This document shows, in pieces, positions 45,897 to 56,907 of a stretch of 64,000 nucleotides of DNA; positions within the stretch are counted from its first letter, which is position 1; every line of letters starts with the position of its first letter. Under the pieces are notes generated by a model that did not search any database, was not told the DNA's origin, and saw only the letters and a program-made list of their open reading frames with translations. Origin of the DNA: Ephydatia muelleri (Eukaryota > Porifera > Demospongiae > Spongillida > Spongillidae). Both the position numbers and the translations under genes were made by a program. Location: contig JABACO010000005.1 of NCBI GenBank assembly GCA_013339895.1, positions 8,547,762 to 8,611,761 of the forward strand, read 5' to 3'.

Positions 45897-45980
45897 AAAT
45901 GTAAGGCACTTATGCAGTTCCCTCCTCCCCCCCACTTCAATTATTGATTTTAAATATATTATGATACACGACAGAATATT

Positions 45981-46244
45981 TTACAAAGGATACACATCTC
46001 TGATATGAGCTACAAAGTCATGAAAACTATGCCCGAACCTTTGTCTCCACATAAACTCGCCTAAATTATATAGTGTCTAATAATTCTCTGTGCGTTCCAT
46101 ATCTTTGTTTGTGTTTTTGCTTTGCCTTTTGCCACACACTTTCAATGTGGTTGGTACACACGCCAGTTATAGGGTCGACGAAGTTGTAAGTGTGTTGACT
46201 GTAAGATGCTGCATGGTAACCTAGCGTGCCTAGCGTATTGTAAG
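45981..46244 (-). pseudogene. Merlin-like transposase, C-terminal part
   Basis: Continues the transposase after the gypsy insertion: HTYNFVDPITGVCTNHIESV (third acidic residue of DDE), WQKAKQKHKQRYGTHRELLD, a small shift near 46070, then GEFMWRQRFGHSFHDFVAHI and DVYPL with stop at 45981. Same family as 34326-34765. Confidence 0.8.
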
Positions 46245-46379
46245 TGTAGTGGCATAACCTGTATCAAATGATTGACTAGTTATTGAACTATTAGCTGCAT
46301 ATAAATTTGGTGTATGCGCATGATCGAGAGAGTTGATGCAGTGAAGTTCTGATAATCACTTCACGCTGTGGGTTCTACA
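46245..46379 (+). repeat. Third gypsy 5' LTR
   Basis: 135 bp, starts TGTAGTGGCATAACC and ends GGGTTCTACA. Confidence 0.95.
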
Positions 46380-46380
46380 T

Positions 46381-46398
46381 TGGTGTCAGAAGTGGGAT
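46381..46398 (+). other. Primer binding site, tRNA-Leu type
   Basis: TGGTGTCAGAAGTGGGAT, one base after the LTR, identical to the site at 3632-3649. Its last bases overlap the gag ATG at 46397. Confidence 0.85.
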
Positions 46399-49300
46399 GG
46401 TGGAGCCCATGGATATGGGACACTCGGCCGATAGCAGCGAGCTAATTCCACAAATACAAACGGTGAGAATGAGCTTACGGCCCCCTTCCCGTTTTACAGG
46501 AGGCACAGACCTCATTCTGTGGTTAAAGCGCTTCGAAATGTATGTTCGCAAAGTAAAAGTCGACGAGAGCCAATGGACAAGCGAACTACTTCCGTTGCTT
46601 GACGATGGACCCTTCAGGGTTGTATCGCAGCAGACTCCGGTGACTATGCGGCTGTGACGAGGTGTCTTCGCGCTCAATACGCGCCGGAGGGAAACCATCT
46701 GGAGTGGTAGGCGAAGTTCCAAAGACGCGGTCAGAAGGCAGACGAGAACTTGGTGACGTACGTTGCAGAACTGCGTGTGTTGGCAGACAAAGCATACCCT
46801 GGATGGTCAAACGACCAACGGCTACAATTGGTAAGGGACCAGTTTGTGCAAGGTTTGCGCTCTTCCACTGTGCAGCTGAGACTCATGAAAGAAATGCCAG
46901 AAACACTGGATGAAGCGCTAAAGTTGGCAATTCAACAGGAGTCGGTGGAAGCTGCGCAGAAGAGACTTAGCAGTGAGCGCGGGCATGGCTCGTCGTCGTT
47001 TGCGTCCAGCAGTATCGAGGATGCGGCAGCCGAAAACGGAATTGCAACAATGTCGGTCCAACAGCTAAGGAAACAGGCTCGGGATTCCGAGAGAATTGTT
47101 CAGGACCTTAGAAAACAAATACAAGAGCTGAATGGACGGCTGTCTGGCAAGGAGAAACCTACCGTTGCAGACCAGCCACCACAATCTTCTGCCTTTTCCA
47201 GACAGCAAGGGTCTGCAGCAATTACATGTTGGAACTGCAGGGAGCAAGGTCATATTCGGCGCAACTGCCCTCACAAACGGAGTGGGCGTAAGAAGGCTCC
47301 CTGGCAGATTTCAGCCGTAAGTTCCACGTTAATGGTAGAAGGTAGTATAGAGGGTCGCGTCACTAGAATGCTGGTAGACACGGGTTCTGCCGTGACGTTA
47401 GTGAGAGAGGATGTTGTAAGGGATGTTAAATTTGGAAACTCGCTTAAATTGGAGGTGCCTGCCAATTCAGTCGTGGCAGCAAATGGGGAGAAATTGGACA
47501 TTAGTGGGCAGTGCACAATGAGCATAAAAGTTGGAGCATTGTCGCATCAGCATCTAGTTCTGGTAGCAAGGAATTTAAACCAGGAATGCCTTCTTGGGGC
47601 GGATTTTTTGATAAAGCGGGGTTGTATTGTTGACCTTCAACAGCACGTTTTGCTGACACAGGAAGGCCCAGTGCAATTTGTGTCAGGCCCTGAACGCAGT
47701 ACACAATGCTCCCCAGTTTGTTTTGTGACTTCATCTGAAACCCTAAATGTCCCTCCATATTGTCAAATGTGCCTTCCTGCGAAGGTGTCACAAAATGCAG
47801 GTCGTTGCACGAGCAACTCCAGTGCTCTCCTGGTGGAACCAGTGTGGCGGTTTATGGACCAGCATGGTCTCATGGTGGCTCACTCCATCATTGATGCTGC
47901 TGCTACACACACAATGGTCCAGGTTCTTAACCCCGGCTTTGCACCCGTTACAGTGTACAAGGATGAGATAATGGGTATGTTAAAACCTATTCAGGATCCT
48001 GCTGATTGTGCATCAGTACAATACCCTGTCTGTAAGCAATCCACTTGGTCTGTGCAGCACTCCATACAGCAGATGACAGACAGTCTGGCTCCTGATGTTC
48101 GAGAGAAAGTGGCTGACTTGCTCTGGCAGTTCCAAGATGTCATTGCTTTGGATGACAGTGACCTGGGTCGTACCCGATTGACATCTCATCAAATCAACAC
48201 AGGGGATACACAACCAGTCCGCCAGCAGGCGAGGAGGCTACCCTTTCATCAGCAACAGGAAGTACGTGGGTTACTTGATGACATGCTTTCCCAAGGTATC
48301 ATTGAGCCTAGTTGTGGGCCATGGGCATCGCCCATTGTTTTAGCAAAGAAAAAAGATGGCACAACTAGATTTTGCGTTGATTTTCGTCGTCTTAATGACT
48401 GTACACGTAAGGATGCCCAGCCACTTCCTAGGATAGATGATACACTTGATGCTTTAGGGGGTGCCCAATACTTTTCAACACTAGATTTAGCTAGCGGCTA
48501 CTGGCAAGTAGAAGTTGATAGTAGGGATAGAGAGAAGACAGCATTTGTAACTCCATTTGGACTATTCCAGTTTCGTGTCATGCCTTTTGGCTTGTGTAAC
48601 GCGCCCGCCACCTTTCAGCGGCTGATGGAGCGAGTACTGGCTGGCCTTCACTGGATGACGTGCCTAGTGTATCTTGACGACATTATTATTTTTAGCAGGT
48701 CAGTCGAAACACATGTCAAGCAGTTGAAAGAGGTCCTGGAACGTCTGAAGATTGCGGGGTTGAAGATCCGGCCTAAGAAGTGCCATTTGTTGCAAACCAG
48801 TGTGCAGTACCTTGGCCATGTCATATCCGCGGAGGGCATACGGACTGACCCGCAGAAAGTTGCGTGTGTTTCCAACTGGCCAGTACCGAGAAATTCGAAA
48901 GAGCTCCAAAGTTTTCTTGGACTCGCTTCGTACTACAGACGTTTTGTGAAAGACTTTGCTCATATAGCAAGCCCTTTGCATGCTTTGACAGAGAAAGGGA
49001 GGAGTGGGTGTGGTCAAAGGAATGCAATGATGCTTTCTTTGATCTGAAGAAGCGCCTTGTATTCTCCCCAATACTCACCTTACCTGATTTCAGTTTACCC
49101 TTTGTGCTAGATACAGATGCCAGCGGGGATGGCTTGGGTGCAGTACTCGCCCAGAATGTTGATGGGGTTGAAAGAGTGGTGGCATATGCTAGCAGGGCTT
49201 TGAGCCGAACTGAAAAGAAGTATTGTGCTACGAGGCGGGAAATGTTGGCTCTGGTGTGGGCTGCTCGTCATTTCCGGCCATACCTCTACGGAAGAAAGTT

Positions 49301-51131
49301 TACCTTACGCACAGATCATCACTGTTTACAATGGTTACATAATTTTAAGGAGCCGGAGGGTCAAGTGGCTCGCTGGTTGGAGGTGTTATCTGAATATGAT
49401 TACACCGTTATACACCGCGTAGGTAAGCAGCACACTAATGCTGATGCGTTGTCCCGTGGCAGGTGCGTGCAGTGTGGATTGGAGAAAAAGGAAGAGGAGA
49501 GGGAAGAAGCTAACAGTTGTGATGCAGTGTCACACCTGATGCTGCCAACATGGACGGAAGAGGAGATAAAGTCTTTTCAGAGTGCTGATCCTGACATACA
49601 CCAGATGGTCTACTGGCTGGAAACTGATGCCACTCTTACAGGATGCCCCAAGGATGCTTCATGGAGGCTTGCATCCCTGTGGGTGCAAAGGCGGTATCTG
49701 ACCTTGCAGCATGGGGTGTTGTATCGTTGTTGGGAGGACATACCAGGGGGTGGTACTGGTAGACACCTTCAACTGGTCTTGCCTGCAAAATTGGTGAATG
49801 GGGTATTGGAAGGCCTCCACAATACGTTGGTAGGGGGACATATGGGGGAGAGGAAAACGTTAGAAAAAGTTCGTGCCCGTTTTTATTGGCCGGGTCAGAG
49901 GAAAGAGATAGAACAATGGTGCAGGAATTGTTATGTTTGTCTCTCCAGGAAATCTCCATCTCACAAGGCTAGAGCTCCAATGGAAATCAGTCAAACACTG
50001 CGACCCATGCAGAGGGTTGCTATGGACATCCTTGGCCCGCTCCCTGAAACCCTCAGAGGTAACAAGTATATCTTGGTGGTTGGGGAGTACTTCACCAAAT
50101 GGAAGGAGGCATTTCCATTGAAAGATACTGAGGCACTAACCATTGCCAAAGTGTTTGTAAATGAATTTGTATGTAGATTTGGGGTTCCAGATTCCCTGCA
50201 CACAGACCAAGGGAGAAACTTTGAAGCCAAGGTCCTGAAAGAAGTATGCCAGCTGTTGGGTGTCAAGAAGACACGGACAACTCCTTACCATCCCCAAAGT
50301 GATGGACTAGTCGAAAGGTTCAATACAACTTTGTTAGACATGTTAAGTATGGCTGTAAAGGATGATGAGCGTGATTGGGACCTCCTCCTCCCTACCTTGT
50401 TGTTTGCATATCGCACCAGTCGCCATGTTACAACTGGGGTCACACCCTTTGAACTTATGTATGGTCGTGATGCCCGCTTACCTGAAGATGTATTGTTCTC
50501 TATTCCAGCCACAGCTGAGGACCCCATTCAGTATGCTGATGTGCTCAAGAATCGATTGCAGTTGGCTTATAAACGAGTCAATCAGCACATGGCGGTGCAG
50601 CAAGGACATCAGAAGGAGTCGTACGATGCTGACGTCAGAGGAGACCCATACTGTATTAATGATCTTGTTTTTCTACACAATCCAGCAGTCCGCACGGGTT
50701 TTTCAAAGAAGCTGCACAGACCTTGGCAGGGGCCTTTCAAAGTGGTTAAGGTCCTCGGACCTTCCATCTACAGGATTGTGGACTGTACTAATCCCCGAAG
50801 GCGTAAAGTGGTACACTTCAACCGGTTGAAGCCTGCACCTTCGCACAGCACTGCAGAGGAAGAGGATGAGTACTATGATGTAATTGTTCACAGTGTGCCA
50901 CCTGCTGACACAGATCGTCAAGCCACCATATTGGAGGTACCGAGGCAGCACCAATTGGAACATCCAGTACCCAAGATTGAGCAACCAGCAGTTGTACCCA
51001 GAGTTCCTCCACCAGCAGTGGAAGGTGCCCCAGCACTGAGGCGCTCTAACAGGATAAGCAGGCCTCCTGTACGTTATGGAGACCCCGTGGTACTGCCAGA
51101 CACTTTGGATACTCCTGAAATCTTCGAATGA
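46397..51131 (+). pseudogene. Gag-Pol of third gypsy element, three lesions
   Basis: Gag starts at 46397 (MVEPMDMGHSADSSEL; GGTDLILWLKRFEMYVRKV). A shift near 46630 and a nonsense TAG at 46708-46710 follow; then an intact frame from about 46711: ELRVLADKAYPGWSNDQRLQ, coiled coil, zinc knuckle CWNCREQGHIRRNC, protease LVDTGSAVTLV, RT (FCVDFRRLND, LPRID, MPFGLCNAPATFQ, YLDD). A 1-base loss near 49000 shifts to RNase H (DTDASGDGLGAVLAQ), integrase zinc finger (HNTLVGGHMG...CYVC), DDE core (MDILGPLP, HTDQGRNF, GLVERF) and C-terminal module (RPWQGPFKVV), stop at 51131. Gag and Pol share one frame, unlike the element at 3471. Confidence 0.93.
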
Positions 51132-51171
51132 GAACTAGAGTGGAGGACCACTCTTGGAAGAGAGGGAGTAG

Positions 51172-51306
51172 TGTAGTGGCATAACCTGTATCAAATGATT
51201 GACTAGTTATTGAACTATTAGCTGCATATAAATTTGGTGTATGCGCATGATCGAGAGAGTTGATGCAGTGAAGTTCTGATAATCACTTCACGCTGTGGGT
51301 TCTACA
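51172..51306 (+). repeat. Third gypsy 3' LTR
   Basis: Identical by eye to 46245-46379; followed by TSD TAAG. Confidence 0.95.
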
Positions 51307-51625
51307 TAAGCAGACGAGAGATCCTTGTAGTAAGTAATTAGAAGCGCGACGGTCTACGGAACCATAAAACCTACTTTGTCTACTACATCGTAGCCTCCAA
51401 AACCCCACTGTTTGCCTACTTGGTGTCCTACATTGTACTTCCTGAGCACTAGAAAGCATTCGTCGATTTCTACGGTATGACCGGGACCGCCTATCACAGC
51501 AGAAAGTATTCCAAGCAGATATCACGGCAAAAGTTCTTCCAGTCCACGATGGTGTGACTTCCTCCTATCTCTAGCTGGAACTGAAGCTCGTCTTGCTTCA
51601 TATAGAAAGGTGCATTTGATAGGTA
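51307..51625 (-). pseudogene. Merlin-like transposase, N-terminal and central part
   Basis: The minus strand reads LQFQLEIGGSHTIVDWKNFC, RDICLEYFLL, then (shift) IGGPGHTVEIDECFLVLRKY (first Asp), GHQVGKQWGFGGYDVVDKVG, FMVP, stop. The gypsy element separates it from the remaining part at 45981-46244. Zinc ribbon not seen, so 5' part lost or unrecognised. Confidence 0.8.
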
Positions 51626-51666
51626 GGTAGATATCATTATGAAACATATACATTAATAATTGAAGT

Positions 51667-51698
<32 letters not shown>
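51667..51698. repeat. G homopolymer (~31 nt) in Merlin TIR
   Basis: Uninterrupted G run directly inside the right TIR; the left TIR has the interrupted equivalent CCCTCCTCCCCCCC. Confidence 0.9.
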
Positions 51699-51723
51699 AC
51701 TGCATAAGTGCGGCCAAATGTAA

Positions 51724-52540
51724 AATATTTGCTCACATAAAATACATTCCCGTATGATACCTAATCCCTGCTAGAATGTTTCTGTAACCAAGAAATCAAT
51801 GACGTAATTAGTATTAGGTAATAATCGTTATGTGCCTAGGCATGCTATGCAAACATGTGTTGCTAGGACATGTGTTGCTAAGTAACAAGTACAATTCTTG
51901 GTGTCCTAGAGTTGTATGTGTGTTGCTCTGTTCATCGGTCAAATATAGTTGTTGCTGTTGATATTTGTTACATCTCTATCTGCTATTTTAATTACACTAA
52001 TAGCACGCACATCATGTCACTTGCTACTTCCTACGCATGCTCAGTGCCTTATTAACCGATTACAAATTACGTCATGTAAAGTTCAACGTGGAATGCGGCA
52101 TGGAATGTATATATGTGTGCAATAGGTGTGTAATACAAGGTTCCAATAGGATTAATTGAGGATTGATGAATATCATTAAGAAAACGTAACTCGCGTCTAG
52201 AGAGAAACGGATCGTTTATCTGTTCGTCGCAATTAAACAAAAACACTAAGATCTACAGTTTGACGTTGGTTTCGTGTCACAAAACAGTGCGCTTCTAAAG
52301 AAAGAATGCTCGAACGTCCCCAGTCCCAAATATCGTCGTCGTCATCTTCGTTCCGTCACGTATAACTCGAGCTAGGAACGACAATAGTACTCAGAATAAA
52401 CCCACAGGGTGCCTTTAGGGGTCAGGTAAAAGTAAAACACATCGAGAAAGAAGTACTTATTTCAGTTAAATTAATAATTATTGATTGGGCAGTATAATAC
52501 GCCAACCTGCATGAAATTTATTTGGTGTTCTTAATATTAG
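51724..52540. other. No gene seen
   Basis: Unique spacer with no convincing frame. Confidence 0.45.
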
Positions 52541-52693
52541 CGGGACCTTGAGGAGAACCGGTGCTGCTAAAAGGAAAAAGTACGAGGACAATTCAGCCCC
52601 CATTTTGGCATCTAAAAGAAGACGGTATTGGAAAGACCCCGATGCTGTCCTAATTGCTAATCGAATGCGATACCAGACCCGTCCAGACGTAAA
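52541..52693 (+). CDS. Basic R/K/Y-rich exon, unknown repetitive protein family
   Basis: Between acceptor TTCTTAATATTAG and donor AAGTGAGC the frame reads GTLRRTGAAKRKKYEDNSAP, ILASKRRRYWKDPDAVLIAN and MRYQTRPDVK. Repeating K/R-x-x-Y-x-x-(D/N)P units resemble basic repeat regions that I know from many poorly described sponge proteins. Might be nucleic-acid binding. Isolated exon; the rest is uncertain. Confidence 0.35.
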
Positions 52694-52855
52694 GTGAGCT
52701 GCAAAATAGACGCGGTTTCATGCATCATTTTTATCAGAATGTCATTCTTCCTACTATACAATCATTGTAGTTATAAAAAGCAATCAAAATATTATAACAA
52801 AATCAAGATATAGCAGCTTTCAGTTGCAGAAGAGCTGTAATTTATTCATTTTGCT

Positions 52856-53200
52856 TTGCGGTTGATGTTTTGGAGGTGGATCCGATATGGTGGGAAGTTA
52901 CAGCGTTGTTCTCATAAAAAGGCAGCATGTGGAAGATGCAATTCTGGTATCTGCAGTGCCTGCTGTAAGTGTCCTAAGCTTTTAGGTCGTCCACGGAAGA
53001 ATAGTGAGATGGGTCCTAACGAGCCTGAACGACCATAGAGCTTCCTGGCCTACATATTTAGGCAATGCGGTACCCGAAGAAGGACTTTCAGCTAAGCCAG
53101 CTGATCAGATTGCTTCCAGATTGAACATTTTGAACATTTACAAACTCATGGGTCTTCAGGAGGCATCGGTGATATCAATAATGTTCCATCGTTGAAGGCA
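52856..53200 (+). pseudogene. Cys-rich unknown gene remnant
   Basis: CSHKKAACGRCNSGICSACC followed by KCPKLLGRPRKNSEMGPNEP, then, in another frame, ADQIASRLNILNIYKLMGLQ. The Cys pattern C-x2-C-x5-C-x2-CC-x-C with GRPRK (AT-hook like) suggests a small zinc-binding and DNA-binding segment. Broken by frameshifts. The 52541-52693 exon may belong to the same gene. Family not named. Confidence 0.35.
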
Positions 53201-55400
53201 AGAATGAAGGAAAGCAGCATGTGGAGTGAGCCATATTACTTATTATCACAATGAAGCAGCAGCTGATAAAGACATTTGTGATTCACATTTTGCACACCAG
53301 TTGAGGCCTACATTTCTGCAGGAGAAGTTGGAAGAAAATTATCGACCCCAAAACAACTTGCAGTTGCACTAAGCACAAAATGTGTCAAGAATACCACAGT
53401 ACTCCTAGTCAAACCAAAGTATGATTCGCCGTTTATGGCAACCAAAATAGCCCTATTAATGGCATTTCTACCTTTTTAGCTTCTACACAATCATCACTCC
53501 ACAAATCCTACGGTTTCATTTTTCCACAACTTAGGGCAGGCTGTACCATCTCTCATTAGGAATTTAACCACTGCAATCTATTCTTCTCATGAGCTTGACC
53601 ACCTTGGTAATCCAGGTGTTGATTTTAGTGGGTGCAAAGTTCTATTTCACAATATGGGTTCTGAGAGGGATGCTACCAAGGCACGTTCTCGCTATAGTGT
53701 TAAGAAGAGTAAACGGCAACTGAAAATGGAGAAGGATTGCACCAAAATGAAGACAATTAAAGAGATTTGCAGCATTTTCCCACAATGTGAGTTCTGCCAC
53801 CATCATTTTAACACTGTTTTATTGTAAAGAGAAACACAGATGTAGAGGTTCTAAAAGGCAAGGCAATGCCATTAGTACAGCATTTGAGTATGCAATACAA
53901 TCCTAGCAACTCGAGACGTCACAGTGGATGGTCAGTCAGTCGCCATGATTACAACTGTAAGAACAGAGGAAGTGTTGCAGCATACCTCATTTGAGGGAAA
54001 TTTTCATTTAGGTTGGGGACATTGTGGAAAGAATCAACATCCACATCTGAGCAGAAGAGTTGAAGAATTCAATGCAGGAAGCAAGATTTAGGACAGGCTG
54101 TAGAGGGAAGCACAATTAAAAGCAGTCATAAGGTGTTCGCATGCAGAGGCTGTGGAACAGACTTGTAGCTCAATATGCAGATGGACATTTGTTGCTATCA
54201 GAAGTCCCAGTTTAGAGTGGTGTATCAAAAGATAGGTCAACGTTAGGTACCCTGCTGAACAAAAAGGGAGAAAAATAGAGGACGGAGTTCAGATTGTACT
54301 AGTCTCCAGTCTAAGAGACCAAATGTTACCCAGTCGGAGGATGATATTGATTGGTCTTCTGATGACTAAAGATGAAGCAGCTCAGAGTCTTTTAAAAACA
54401 AGTCAGATATAAGAGAGATTTGATCAAGCAAATACAAGAATATCAAGCAAAATTGTCCTACAAACTGGATACAAAGTACTACTTTGTTGCATCACACGTT
54501 ATCTATGTAGTGCATAACAACGTATTGTAATCGTTTTTTTGTAAAATTAGGGAATCCAAGGCCGTGACTTAAACTATGCATAAACTACAGGAATAAGGGC
54601 ATAATAGCACACACATGCAAGTTAAAGTCAGAAAGCAGCCTAAATGCGAAGGAATATTTATAGCTGGACAAGTATGGAAGCTCAGCCGCTCCATTGGTCA
54701 TTCTGCATGATACATCCATAACTGTGAAATAAATGCTCCAGTCAGCGCGCATGCGCAACATATTGAATGATAAATCAGCAAGATGCGGTACAGTACCAAA
54801 CGCAAAAACAACCAGCCTTAGAAGCTTGACTTTGACACAAAAATCATGTTAAAGTGTACGGCTATGTACTAGTATCAAATAAAATGCTTTGTATTTCTGG
54901 TAATGCTGCAAAAATAAAGTGCCATTTTTTGGGTCATCCTTCGGACCGGTGAACTTCGGAAGGATGCAGGTACTGAGTCGTAAACCTGTAGTGAGAAAAA
55001 AATGATGCAACCCTTCATACAAATGATGAATAAACACTCAGTAACAAACAAAATGATTGTAGTTTCATCTCCAACACATTTTAGTTTTTGTAAATTTCAA
55101 AAAATGGGCTAAATGTACCCATTTCTCATGGAACCGATGTTAAACTAAAAGCACTGTACAACATGTGTAAAGGCATTATTTAGGTCTAAATTCTGTGTGC
55201 TTTGCTGTTGTCGGATCGCGTTTCAGTCATCTGAGTAATTTCTCGCTGTTTTAAAGGTGAGTATAAAATTTAGTAATGACCGATACAGTGATGAAGTATT
55301 AATCTGCATGCTTGCTTTTGTCGGATAGTATACCTAGAGTTTCAAAATTCTAATTTCCAAATTGTATACACAAGCAGGCTAGGTAAGTTTAATAATATAC
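53201..55400. other. Decayed coding-like sequence, no gene assigned
   Basis: A plus-strand open stretch at about 53478-53826 (HELDHLGNPGVDFSGCKVLF, RDATKARSRYSVKKSKRQLK) has protein-like composition without a start or known domain. Around 54130-54170 a C-x2-C pair (FACRGCGTDL) recalls a C2H2-type finger. Probably a degraded continuation of the 52.9-kb remnant. 54400-55400 shows nothing. Confidence 0.3.
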
Positions 55401-55435
55401 CGTATAGCCCACGTATAGCATGTATAGCAATACTG

Positions 55436-56098
55436 AAATGAAACTGAAGTTTTTCATGACAAGGTGTACGATGAAGCAAAGGAGCTTGTGGAGGAAGTTG
55501 GAAGGAATGAGGAAAAGTCTAGCTACAACCGTTAGGGCACAAATGCAATGTTGTAACATACTGGCAGAATCAACAACTGAGTATTTCAAGAGGAGTCTGA
55601 CAATACCATTTTTGGATTATCTATTATCCGAGCGGAAAGAGCGTTTCTCTGTTACATCAATACTGTCCTTGCTGCCCCAGATAGCTATCAAATGTGCACT
55701 GGATTATAAACTGTTTGCATTTTATGAAAAAGACCTTCCATCATACTCCTCACTACCCTCAGAACTGCATGTATTACTGTGTTCTCTATTGGAGGAGAAA
55801 AATGGAAACAATCAGTCCACCTGAAACCTTGGTTAATTGTTACACACATGCAGATCCGGACAGTTTTCCAACATTCAAGTTCTTTTAGCAATTGATTGCA
55901 TGCATACTTCCAGTTACAAGTTCAGAAGCGGAACGTTCCTTTTCTGTTCTTCGGAGACTCAAAACGTCGTTGAGAAATAGAATGGGAGAAGAACGCCTAT
56001 AGCGTCACTTACATTAATGTATATGTAACTATCGATCCTGAAATGATTGTTGAAAGTTTTGTAAAAGCAAATCCAAGACGCCTATTCAGACCTTTGTA
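55436..56098 (+). pseudogene. Second hAT transposase remnant
   Basis: Reads LKFFMTRCTMKQRSLWRKLE, AQMQCCNILAESTTEYFKRS, LTIPFLDYLLSERKERF and ILSLLPQIAIKCALDYKLFA. After breaks near 55820-55900 comes the hAT dimerisation motif PVTSSEAERSFSVLRRLKTS and LRNRMGEERL, ending FVKANPRRLFRPL. It differs from the copy at 32475. Both termini unclear; stops present. Non-functional. Confidence 0.75.
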
Positions 56099-56276
56099 AA
56101 GCATTTAACCAATTGTATCTATGACATGAATAATTGTTCATTTTTGTGATTCATGATTAAGCATGCGTGAGTGTGATTCACGATTAAGCATGGCGTGAGT
56201 GCGATTTGATAGGTACGACGTTTATACGGCAGTATAGTAATTACATGTAATAGACAGGACCAGTTAATATTATATA

Positions 56277-56278
<2 letters not shown>

Positions 56279-56311
<33 letters not shown>
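56279..56311. repeat. C homopolymer (~32 nt)
   Basis: Uninterrupted run; no inverted partner G-run found nearby. Confidence 0.9.
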
Positions 56312-56540
56312 TTTGTGTAATTCTTCCCAAGAGCTGCCATGCAGAGAGACATTTATTTAACCTTTCTAAGAATGCACAGTGGCACCCCTAACACTGAAGT
56401 CATCAATTTATGCAGACCAATCTGGATATTTAGGCTCTATTATAACCCATGCACAAACCTGCCAAATGTCACATTCTGAAGTGGACGGAGTGTAATAGAG
56501 GTAAAAAAGAAATGCTTCTACATGTAGATGTTGCAGATCT

Positions 56541-56864
56541 ATGGATTTTGATATGGAAGTGAATATTTTTAGTGAGTCCACGGAGTTGGAGGATGATGTG
56601 CATCCTCCAACTCCACTTCCTTTTACCCCACCACCACCCCCGGCAGCCATGACAGCGGCACCACTACCACCACCGCCGGCAGCCGTTGCAGCACCACCTC
56701 CACCAGTTCCAGGCAGGCCGGAGAAGGAGGAGGCCGGAGAAGAGGTAGCAGAGGAGGATACAGGGACTTTGAAGAGTCTGGGGACGAGGAGGAAGAGGAG
56801 GAAGAATTGTCCATTGTATAAAGAACTGTTACAATTATCACTATCATTATTGAATTTGCATTAA
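56541..56864 (+). CDS. Hypothetical Pro/Ala-rich protein
   Basis: ATG at 56541: MDFDMEVNIFSESTELEDDV, then PFTPPPPPAAMTAAPLPPPP and PPPPVPGRPEKEEAGEEVAE, 107 aa. In the overlapping second frame the 3' half reads RRRGSRGGYRDFEESGDEEE, an RGG plus acidic tail that also looks natural, ending at TAA about 56818. One of the two is likely a shadow, or a 1-2 base error joins them. No domain. Confidence 0.3.
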   Translation: MDFDMEVNIFSESTELEDDVHPPTPLPFTPPPPPAAMTAAPLPPPPAAVAAPPPPVPGRPEKEEAGEEVAEEDTGTLKSLGTRRKRRKNCPLYKELLQLSLSLLNLH

Positions 56865-56907
56865 ACTAAGTTAATTATCCTTGAGATGGTGGTGCCGGTG
56901 TCATAGG

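Larger units (their letters stand above)
46245..51306 (+). mobile_element. Ty3/gypsy LTR retrotransposon inside Merlin-like transposase
   Basis: 135-bp LTRs at 46245-46379 and 51172-51306, identical by eye, TG...CA ends, flanked by the 4-bp TSD TAAG (46241-46244 and 51307-51310). The tRNA-Leu primer site is at 46381-46398. 5062 bp. Gag and pol are in one frame apart from lesions. The polypurine tract GGAAGAGAGGGAG precedes the 3' LTR. Related in LTR size, 4-bp TSD and primer to the element at 3471, but the sequences differ. Confidence 0.96.
45905..51715 (-). mobile_element. Merlin-like transposon split by a gypsy element
   Basis: TIRs GGCACTTATGCAGTTCCC (45905) and its inverse ending GGCC at 51715, flanked by the 8-bp TSD AAATGTAA (45897-45904 and 51716-51723). 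Next to each TIR is a C/G run and then CCACTTCAATTATT on both arms. Subtracting the gypsy insertion leaves about 745 bp, with a minus-strand ISXO2-type transposase. 8-9 bp TSDs and IS1016/ISXO2-like transposases characterise animal Merlin elements. Confidence 0.88.

Noticed and set aside
46900..46980. CRISPR-like arrays
   Set aside because: Checked all tandem repeats (16.9, 25.7, 58.2, 59.1 kb): the units are directly tandem or degenerate, without unique equal-length spacers, and the DNA is eukaryotic.
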